NCBI GenBank assembly: GCA_964372115.1
Contig: CAYJPN010000001.1
Span: 62,001 to 126,000 of the forward strand
From: CG2-30-36-16 sp964372115
GTDB lineage: Bacteria > Bacteroidota > Ignavibacteria > Ignavibacteriales > Ignavibacteriaceae
Direction of reading: 5' to 3'
Length of the DNA stretch: 64,000 nt
In this document: in pieces, positions 43,306-50,603 of the stretch
Layout of the letters: the number at the start of each line of letters is the position of its first letter
Numbering within the stretch: position 1 is the stretch's first letter
Program-made: the position numbers and the translations under genes
The notes under the pieces: generated by a model
Seen by the model: only the letters and a program-made list of their open reading frames with translations
The model's database searches: none
What the model was told of the DNA's origin: nothing

Positions 43306-43313
43306 CAAAAATA
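43306..43313 (-). promoter_or_regulatory. Predicted murB promoter -7 element (TATTTTTG)
   Basis: A minus-strand TAnnTTTG match in the divergent murB/permease gap, 23 bases before the murB ATG, with the ribosome site GGAG between them. Confidence 0.4.
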
Positions 43314-43406
43314 ATATTAATTATTACATATAACACACCAATTGCTTTATATATGCCGCCCTATTTATTATTTTTCTTTCACTAAATTTAATATTTAACC
43401 GGTATT

Positions 43407-44876
43407 ATGGAAACAGTTCAAATTGTTTTACTTATTCTAGTTTTTTTATCCCTTGCTGCGCTGATGTTTTTCAGGAAAATACCGGCGTTGCTCGCTCTTC
43501 CAATTATGGCGTTTCTCATTCCGATAATTGGCGGCGTATCAATAAACAATACTGTTCAGCTTGTTCTCGGTAAAGGTTCAACACGTTTATTCGAAGCATA
43601 TACAATTGCTATTTTCGGCAGCATGCTAAGCGTACTGTTGCAGAAAACCGGGGTGGCTGAAAGTTTTATAAAAATCGGGGCAGAGCTTTCCGGTGACAAA
43701 CCATGGATAATAGCATTTATTATGCTTATACTAATTTCGCTGCTGTTTACAACCCTTGGCGGACTCGGAGCAATAATTATGGTTGCTACAGTTGTTCTTC
43801 CCATAATGGCTTCGGTTGGAGTGGGACCTTTAACAACGGTCGGTGTTTTTTTAATCGGGTTGAGTATGGGTGGTATATTGAATGTTGGTAACTGGGCAGT
43901 TTACATAACGGTTCTCGGTTTAAGAGTTGACCAAGTGCGTTCTTTCGCGTTAATAATGTTCGGAATTACTTTTACTATTTCCCTAATATATTTGACGATT
44001 CAACTTTACAGAGACGGGCACGATATAAATATTAAAAAGATTTTAATTAGAAGTATAGTTTTTGCAATTTTTGTTACTTTTGCTGCATTCGCATATCAAT
44101 CTCTAAATACTTCTATAAAAGAAAACATTACCGCGGTATTAAGCTCAATCGGGGTTGGCTTCCAGTGGTTTGCGGGAATTCTTATTTCATTGCTCTTTAT
44201 AACTGCCATGGTAAGAATGGCAGCAGGCAAAAACACCGAATCACCACATTGGATTTCTTACTTCACGCCAATTATTCCCCTGTTTCTGATATTAATTTTC
44301 AGCATCAACTTTATTGCGGCGTTTATAGTTGGACTTCTATACGGGTTTATTTCAACATACAGAAAAAACAGTATGAATTTATTGGTTCGTTCCATTCTGG
44401 ACGGCGGGGCTGTTGTTATGCCCGCGGTTGCTTTGATGCTTGGCATCGGAATGCTTCTGAATGCTGTAATGGGCCCCGGAGGAGATATCAGCGCAATATA
44501 TCCACAAGGCTGGCCTGTGTTAAATTTGTTAAACCCTATAATGAGTCAGATAATTCCTAAGAACCCATTTGTCTATGTTGCTCTTTTTACATTGGCTGCC
44601 CCGCTTGCGCTTTATAGAGGTCCCTTAAATGTCTGGGGAATGGGATTCGGAATAGCTGCAATATTTTTAACAAGTGGAATGAATCCCGGAGCTATTATGG
44701 GTTTACTACTTTCAGTTGGACAGATACAGGGAATCAGCGACCCGACGAATACTCAAAATGTTTGGCTCGCAAATGAAATGCGGGTTGATGTGCAAAAGAT
44801 TTTGTGGAATACAATTCCATATACCTGGTTAATTGCATTACTCGGGTTAATTGTTTCGGCTTTAATGTTTTATTAG
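43407..44876 (+). CDS. Ion-transporter superfamily (GntP/CitM-like) permease
   Basis: A 489-residue polytopic protein with about 12-14 helices. FGSMLSVLLQKTGVAESFIKIG and TTLGGLGAIIMVATVVLPIM, and the repeat-type re-entrant GGILNVGNW and PLALYRGPLNVWGMG segments, are of the IT superfamily that includes gluconate (GntP), citrate (CitMHS) and other organic acid permeases. It begins the plus-strand sugar locus 15 bases before the hydantoinase-like gene. By position it should import the compound handled by the locus, more likely a sugar acid, glycoside or other anionic substrate than a neutral sugar. I cannot place it in one subfamily. Confidence 0.65.
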   Translation: METVQIVLLILVFLSLAALMFFRKIPALLALPIMAFLIPIIGGVSINNTVQLVLGKGSTRLFEAYTIAIFGSMLSVLLQKTGVAESFIKIGAELSGDKPWIIAFIMLILISLLFTTLGGLGAIIMVATVVLPIMASVGVGPLTTVGVFLIGLSMGGILNVGNWAVYITVLGLRVDQVRSFALIMFGITFTISLIYLTIQLYRDGHDINIKKILIRSIVFAIFVTFAAFAYQSLNTSIKENITAVLSSIGVGFQWFAGILISLLFITAMVRMAAGKNTESPHWISYFTPIIPLFLILIFSINFIAAFIVGLLYGFISTYRKNSMNLLVRSILDGGAVVMPAVALMLGIGMLLNAVMGPGGDISAIYPQGWPVLNLLNPIMSQIIPKNPFVYVALFTLAAPLALYRGPLNVWGMGFGIAAIFLTSGMNPGAIMGLLLSVGQIQGISDPTNTQNVWLANEMRVDVQKILWNTIPYTWLIALLGLIVSALMFY

Positions 44877-44891
44877 ATATAAGTTTTAACA

Positions 44892-47045
44892 ATGCGAAAA
44901 ATTAAAATCGGTATTGATGTCGGCGGCACTTTTACGCACGCTGTTGCAGTGGATATTGCCGACTTCTCAATTATTGGAAAGTCTTGTGTGCCAACAACTC
45001 ACTCGGCTTCCGAGGGTGTTGCCAGGGGCGTTGTCGATTCAATGCTTCAACTTCTTGAAGCATCAAAAATAAATGCTGATGAAATTATATTAATTGCTCA
45101 TTCAACTACCCAGGCAACAAATGCTTTGCTCGAAGGTGATGTTGCAACAGTTGGCGTTATTGGTATGGGGAAAGGTTTTGAAGGTAGAATAGCAAAAAAA
45201 GAAAGCAACCCCAAAAACATCGAACTTTCTCCCGGCAAATTTCTGAAAACAAAATTTCGCTTTATAAATTTAGATGACCTAAATTGGAAATCATATATTG
45301 AGCCCTCGTTACATGAATTAAAAGATGAAGGCGCGGAGGTTTTTGTAGCCTCGGAAGCATTTGGTGTGGATGATTTAATCAATGAGGAATATGTTGCAGA
45401 AATTGGTGATAAATTAGGACTAATGGTTACTGCCGCAAGCAAAATATCCCGTCTTTACGGGCTGCGCGTAAGAACACGTACTGCAGTTATAAATGCTAGC
45501 ATGATGCCGAAGATGCTTGAAACTGCAAACATGACTGAAAAAGCAATTCGTGAAAGCGGAATAAATGCGCCGCTAATGGTTATGCGTTCAGACGGCGGAA
45601 TTATGGATATAAATGAAATGCGCCGCCGTCCGATTCTAACTATGCTTTCCGGCCCCGCAGCCGGTGTAGCGGCTGCTTTAATGTATGCTAAAGTTACCGA
45701 TGGAATTTTTCTCGAAGTCGGTGGAACCTCAACCGATATATCTGTTATTAAAAACGGTAAACCTCAAATTAAAAGTGCGCAGATTGGGAAAAATCGTTTG
45801 TACCTGCGCACTCTCGACGTCCGAACACTCGGCATTGCGGGCGGCTCTGTCCCGCGAATTGCCGGGAATGAGATAATTGATGTTGGACCACGAAGTGCGC
45901 ATATTGCAAAACTAAACTATACGGCTTTCAGTAAAAGTGATAACTTCAATGATATTACTATAAAACAAATTCAGCCGTTAAAAGGAGACCCGTCAGACTA
46001 TCTTGCTATTGAAAAAAAAGGTGAGGATCAGAAATATACAGTTACACCTACCGGCGCATCATACGTATTAAATTTGGTTAGTGATGTTGGACATGGAGGA
46101 GCAAACCGGAAAGCGTTGGAAAGTTGCTTTAACAGTTTGTCAAAAGTAATGAAGAAGGATGCAAAAGAAATAGCCGAAAATATACTAACGATTTCATCTG
46201 AAAAAATAAAACCGGTGATAAAACAACTTTTACGCGAGTACAAGCTTGACGAGAGTCTAATTCAATTTGTCGGCGGCGGCGGCGGCGCATCTGCAATTGT
46301 TCCTTTTACCGCTGGTTCCATGAAAGTCCAGCATAAGATTGCAGAAAACTGCGAAGTAATTTCTGCTATCGGTGCCGCGCTTGGAATGTTACGCGATTCA
46401 ATTGAAAAAAATATCATCGCCCCCACAGAAAGTGATATAATGACACTGAGGCAAGAGGCTATTAATTCGGTTATATCAATGGGTGCTGTACCGGAATCGG
46501 TTGAAGTTACGATAGAAATTGATAATCAAAACAAAAAAATAATTGCAACGGCAATTGGTTCGAGCGAAATGCGCACCCGTGAACTCGGAATAAAAGAATT
46601 ATCTCAGGATGAGTTGCTTTCTATCTGTGCTCATGCTTTAAAAACAGATATTAAAAATTTGATTATTGCCGGTAGAACATCACGATTTTTTGCTGTTGTT
46701 TTGAAAGAAAGAGTATCTCATCTTTTCGGGCTATTAAAAAGTAATTCGCAAAAAGTGCGGGTAATAGATGTTGAGGGGACGATAAGATTACAACTGAATG
46801 ATTGCTCCGTAAAAGAAACAAATGCTGCCAAAGCGAAAACAGCTATTAGCAAAATGATAAACACACTCACCTCTTTTGGTGATGCGGGTGCACTTGTACC
46901 CGATATCTTTTTGATTATTGCCGGGAAAATAATTGATATGTCCGGTTTGATTCAGGAGTCGCAGATACTTTCTATTGCAGATATGGAACTGAAAAAAGTT
47001 GCCCCCGATGAAAATATTATTTTAGTTGCGCAGGAGAAAAAATGA
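44892..47045 (+). CDS. Hydantoinase/oxoprolinase-family (HyuA-like) ASKHA ATPase
   Basis: A 717-residue protein. The opening KIGIDVGGTFTHAVAVD (phosphate-1 motif) and EVGGTSTDISVIKNGKP (phosphate-2/adenosine motif) are those of the HydA/oxoprolinase ATPase fold, and MVMRSDGGIMDI, LSGPAAGVAAAL and the glycine run in FVGGGGGASAIVPF match the Hydantoinase_A domain. Known relatives use ATP to open 5-oxoproline or hydantoins or to carboxylate acetone/acetophenone. No HyuB partner gene is present, and a C-terminal extension of about 150 residues follows the core. It overlaps the nanE gene by four bases, so it works in the same pathway. An atypical kinase role is possible but unproved. Confidence 0.75.
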   Translation: MRKIKIGIDVGGTFTHAVAVDIADFSIIGKSCVPTTHSASEGVARGVVDSMLQLLEASKINADEIILIAHSTTQATNALLEGDVATVGVIGMGKGFEGRIAKKESNPKNIELSPGKFLKTKFRFINLDDLNWKSYIEPSLHELKDEGAEVFVASEAFGVDDLINEEYVAEIGDKLGLMVTAASKISRLYGLRVRTRTAVINASMMPKMLETANMTEKAIRESGINAPLMVMRSDGGIMDINEMRRRPILTMLSGPAAGVAAALMYAKVTDGIFLEVGGTSTDISVIKNGKPQIKSAQIGKNRLYLRTLDVRTLGIAGGSVPRIAGNEIIDVGPRSAHIAKLNYTAFSKSDNFNDITIKQIQPLKGDPSDYLAIEKKGEDQKYTVTPTGASYVLNLVSDVGHGGANRKALESCFNSLSKVMKKDAKEIAENILTISSEKIKPVIKQLLREYKLDESLIQFVGGGGGASAIVPFTAGSMKVQHKIAENCEVISAIGAALGMLRDSIEKNIIAPTESDIMTLRQEAINSVISMGAVPESVEVTIEIDNQNKKIIATAIGSSEMRTRELGIKELSQDELLSICAHALKTDIKNLIIAGRTSRFFAVVLKERVSHLFGLLKSNSQKVRVIDVEGTIRLQLNDCSVKETNAAKAKTAISKMINTLTSFGDAGALVPDIFLIIAGKIIDMSGLIQESQILSIADMELKKVAPDENIILVAQEKK

Positions 47046-47737
47046 TGGATGAACTATTTTATAAAATAAAAAACGGTTTGATTGTTTCGTGTCAGGCTGA
47101 CAGTGAGGATCCTTTTAACTCACCCGAAGGGGTAACTTTATTTGCCAGGGCAGCTAAGTTTGGCGGCGCTTGTGCAATAAGAACCGAGGGATTTGAAAAA
47201 ACCAAAATGATTGTTTCCGATGTTGGCTTACCGGTGGTTGGTTTGATAAAATCGAAATTTGATGATGGTTATGTTAGAATTACCGGTTCTTTTGATGATG
47301 TTGAGAATTTGATTGAAGCCGGTGCGAATATTATCGCAATCGATGGCACTTTTAGAAAACGCCAGGGTTGGTCAGGCCCGGAATTTATAAAAGAAGTAAA
47401 AAAAAGATATAACTGTCTCGTTATGGCTGACATATCTACTTATTCAGAAGGCATTGCCTGCGTCGATTCGGGTGCTGATTGCATATCATCAACATTAAGC
47501 GGGTATACTCCGGAAACGATAGATAAACCCAAACATGTGCCCGATTTTGAACTTGTTAAAAAACTATCAGGTAGAATAAAAATTCCGGTTATTGCTGAAG
47601 GCAAAATTAATAACCCGGATTATGCAAAATTAATGATTGAACACGGCGCCTGGGCAGTTGTTGTGGGTACCGCAATTACACGCCCGCGGGTTATTACCTC
47701 CTGGTTTGTTGATGCGATTAAGGGAGCATCAAAATAA
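47042..47737 (+). CDS. nanE: N-acetylmannosamine-6-phosphate 2-epimerase family protein
   Basis: A 231-residue TIM barrel with the NanE pattern. LIVSCQADSEDPFNSPE opens the first strand. The catalytic Lys is in VVGLIKSKFDDGYVRITGS and the acid-base Glu is in VIAEGKINNPDYAK, as in characterised NanE. IAIDGTFRKRQG, MADISTYSEGIA, and TLSGYTPETI are further hallmarks. The usual reaction converts ManNAc-6-P to GlcNAc-6-P. It is translationally coupled to the hydantoinase-like gene and is followed two bases later by the hexomutase gene. No NanA, NanK or NagA/B is in the window, so the source of the phosphorylated substrate is not explained. It may use a related sugar phosphate. Confidence 0.85.
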   Translation: MMDELFYKIKNGLIVSCQADSEDPFNSPEGVTLFARAAKFGGACAIRTEGFEKTKMIVSDVGLPVVGLIKSKFDDGYVRITGSFDDVENLIEAGANIIAIDGTFRKRQGWSGPEFIKEVKKRYNCLVMADISTYSEGIACVDSGADCISSTLSGYTPETIDKPKHVPDFELVKKLSGRIKIPVIAEGKINNPDYAKLMIEHGAWAVVVGTAITRPRVITSWFVDAIKGASK

Positions 47738-47739
47738 AT

Positions 47740-49158
47740 ATGGGCAAGAGTATAATATTCGGAACTGACGGTTGGCGCGGAATAATTGATGCCGAGATAA
47801 ACAAAGAAACAACCGCAATTGCGGCACAGGCTTTTGCAGATTATTTAAACAACCGTGAAAAAAACAAATCAATCAAATGTGCGGTTGGGTACGATGGAAG
47901 AAAATATTCAAAAGAGTTTGCCGATATTTTTGCTCAGGTGCTATCAGGCAGCAAAATAGTAGTTCATCTTTCAAACTCTGTTATTCCAACCCCTGTATTA
48001 TCTTATTATGTAAAAGCTAATGATTTTTCTGCGGGGGCTATGATTACTGCGAGTCACAACCCTAAAGAATATAACGGCATAAAGTTTAAAGATTATTATG
48101 GCGGTCCATTTTTAACCGAAGAAACTTTAATTGTTGAATCATACCTTGGCAAAAGCGAAATTAAAATGAGCCATAATAATATTCTTCAAAGAGATTTTTT
48201 ATCGATATATTATAACCAATTAGAAAATTTTATAAATTTTAATTTAATAACAAAAGGCAACTTGAACATCTTAATCGATTCAATGGCTGGGGCAGGTCAG
48301 CAGGTACTTGAATCAATTTTGAATAGACACAATATAAATTGTAAAACAATTTATAAAATTGCTCAACCCGATTTCGATGGAAGAATGGCAGAGCCTATTG
48401 AAAAAAACTTAACTCCCCTTTCAGAGGAATTACAAAAAGGAAATTACTCACTTGGTATAGCTACCGATGGTGACGCGGATAGATGCGGAGTGATGCTTGA
48501 TGATGGAAGTTGGTTGAGTGCGCAGGAAACTATTTTACTGCTTGCAGATTACATTGTAAACATAAAAAATATTTCGGGCTCCATAGTAAAAACTTCTTCT
48601 GTAACCGACAAACTGAGAGCGAACTTTAAAAACCGTGAGCGTGAAGTATATGATGTGCAGGTGGGTTTTAAATACATTTGTGAAAAAATGATTTCGGAAG
48701 ATGTTGCTTTTGGTGCTGAAGAAAGCGGCGGGTTTGGATATAAAAATCATATTCCGGAAAGGGATGGTATATTATCAGGCTTAATTTTTTGTGAAATGCT
48801 CGCAACGAATGGTTCGCAAAAATTAAGCGAATATCTAATGAAAAAAAGAAAACAATTCGGAAATATTTTTTATAGCAGAATAGACAAACATTACGAAAAA
48901 GTAGATAGAATAGAAAAGCTGCCGCGGCTCCTTTCGAATCCCCCGAACAAAATTGCGGGTTTCAAATTATTTGGTATAAAGGAATTTTACAGCAGCCGGG
49001 GTATCGTAAACGGTATAAAATTTCTGCTGGGAGAAAAAAACCGCTGGCTGTTGATTCGCTCTTCCGAAACCGAGCCTATCATCCGTATTTATGCTGAGGG
49101 GGAATCAAATGAAGAAGTAAAAAATATTCTTGATTCGGGGGCGAGTTTTTTTCCTTAA
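47740..49158 (+). CDS. Phosphohexomutase (phosphoglucomutase/phosphomannomutase family)
   Basis: A 472-residue enzyme with the four-domain alpha-D-phosphohexomutase layout. The start IIFGTDGWRGIID, the phospho-Ser loop in ITASHNPKEYNGIKFK, the Mg loop ATDGDADRCG, the sugar loop FGAEESGGFG, and the phosphate loop RSSETEPIIRIYAEG are all present. It interconverts hexose-1-P and hexose-6-P. Next to a GH94 phosphorylase it would carry the released sugar-1-phosphate into glycolysis. It follows nanE by two bases. PGM versus PMM specificity cannot be assigned. Confidence 0.92.
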   Translation: MGKSIIFGTDGWRGIIDAEINKETTAIAAQAFADYLNNREKNKSIKCAVGYDGRKYSKEFADIFAQVLSGSKIVVHLSNSVIPTPVLSYYVKANDFSAGAMITASHNPKEYNGIKFKDYYGGPFLTEETLIVESYLGKSEIKMSHNNILQRDFLSIYYNQLENFINFNLITKGNLNILIDSMAGAGQQVLESILNRHNINCKTIYKIAQPDFDGRMAEPIEKNLTPLSEELQKGNYSLGIATDGDADRCGVMLDDGSWLSAQETILLLADYIVNIKNISGSIVKTSSVTDKLRANFKNREREVYDVQVGFKYICEKMISEDVAFGAEESGGFGYKNHIPERDGILSGLIFCEMLATNGSQKLSEYLMKKRKQFGNIFYSRIDKHYEKVDRIEKLPRLLSNPPNKIAGFKLFGIKEFYSSRGIVNGIKFLLGEKNRWLLIRSSETEPIIRIYAEGESNEEVKNILDSGASFFP

Positions 49159-49227
49159 ATCGGTTTTATTTTTATCACAATCGTTCTGCTCAATTTTAAA
49201 AAACATTTTTTCTAATCTGGAAATAAA

Positions 49228-50580
49228 TTGACTAAAAATATAATAATAACAAAAGATGAAGCCCTGCGATTAACCGGCACTTTAGGGGATAAATTCACGG
49301 TTGTTCATAATCCGGGCTTTATCCATCCATCGATAGAATTGTACCCGCTTACTCCTAAAATATTATCACCAAAATTGCTAAAAGCTGTGGTTATGGATAT
49401 GGATGGAACTACAACCACTACTGAAGAAATTTGTATTCATTCTCTCGAATTTATGATAAGAATAATTACAGGTAGAGTGGATGTAAAAAATTGGAGTGGA
49501 TTAAACCACCAGAATGATTATCCGCACATCATCGGAAACAGCACTACAAAACATGTAGAGTATTTAATAAAAACTTACAAAAAACATTTCAAACAGGATG
49601 GGTTTAAAAAGGCTTTTATTTTTGCGGTGGTTTGGACACTTAAATTTGGAGAAGATAAAAAAAGATGCGAAGAGGTTGTTATCAACGCAGATCATCTTAT
49701 TGGGAAAGATTTTTTAAATGACAAACTATTAAAAAATTTTACCGCCGATGGAAAAAACCTCAACAACGTTGTAGAAAAACTTTATAAGAAATATTCATCT
49801 TCGTTTAACAAGCTAACTTTTACAAATATCGTAAAAGCTTCGGTTGATATTTATTATCAGCGTTATCATGAGATTCTCGGTCAAATACATGCGGGTCAGG
49901 TAGATAAACTTGTAAGAGAACTTTTGTCGAACTCCGGGAAGCATCTTATCGAACCAATGCCGGGTGTTGCAGTTTTTTTTGCAATGATAAAAGGTTTGCT
50001 CGGTGAAGAAATAAAAAACCTTCTCCCAAATCTTCTCGGCGAGTTTAAAGATAGTAGTAAAGTTGACAGGAAAGAATTGGCAAAAGCCTCAAGACGGTTA
50101 ATAGCTCTTTCAAAAAATTTTGAGAAAAAACCTCTAAAGGTTGCGGTGGTTACGTCATCCATTTTTTATGAAGCGGATATCGTGTTATCCGAAGTATTCA
50201 AAGTTATTTATAAGCAAGCGGAGCAGTGGAAAATTTTATCATCCAAAAAGAAAAAAATATTAAAGATGTTCAAAAACTATCGCAACATTTACGATGGCTT
50301 TGTAACAGCATCCGATTCAAATGAGATAAGACTAAAACCGCACCGCGATCTTTACAGCATAGCTCTCCATCAGCTTGACGTTGCAAAAAAAGATTTTGAT
50401 AAAGTTATGGGTTTGGAAGACAGCGAAAGCGGAACGTTTGCAATTCGTGCGGCGGGAATAGGGTTATGCGTTGCTGTTCCGTTTGCGCAAACTGCCGGAC
50501 ATAATTTGGATGCAGCCGCGCACATAGCCTACGGAGGTTTACCGGAAATAATGTTAAAGCATGGATTATATTTAAAATAA
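49228..50580 (+). CDS. Large HAD-superfamily phosphatase/mutase with helical insertion
   Basis: A 450-residue HAD protein, about twice the usual size. The nucleophile loop is VVMDMDGTTTTTEE (D57, D59). A Thr/Ser motif is in VAVVTSSIFYE, and the conserved LKPHRDLYSIAL and MGLEDSESGTFAIRAAG are the Lys and acidic loops. This matches the beta-phosphoglucomutase/phosphatase group. About 230 extra residues, mostly helical, lie between the first motif and the second. The start is a TTG at 49228, and it begins with a charged N-terminal domain. Located after the mutase gene and before the GH38 gene. It could dephosphorylate a sugar phosphate or act as a sugar-phosphate mutase. Confidence 0.75.
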   Translation: MTKNIIITKDEALRLTGTLGDKFTVVHNPGFIHPSIELYPLTPKILSPKLLKAVVMDMDGTTTTTEEICIHSLEFMIRIITGRVDVKNWSGLNHQNDYPHIIGNSTTKHVEYLIKTYKKHFKQDGFKKAFIFAVVWTLKFGEDKKRCEEVVINADHLIGKDFLNDKLLKNFTADGKNLNNVVEKLYKKYSSSFNKLTFTNIVKASVDIYYQRYHEILGQIHAGQVDKLVRELLSNSGKHLIEPMPGVAVFFAMIKGLLGEEIKNLLPNLLGEFKDSSKVDRKELAKASRRLIALSKNFEKKPLKVAVVTSSIFYEADIVLSEVFKVIYKQAEQWKILSSKKKKILKMFKNYRNIYDGFVTASDSNEIRLKPHRDLYSIALHQLDVAKKDFDKVMGLEDSESGTFAIRAAGIGLCVAVPFAQTAGHNLDAAAHIAYGGLPEIMLKHGLYLK

Positions 50581-50603
50581 CTCGAAAGGTTTGGAAACTA
50601 TTA

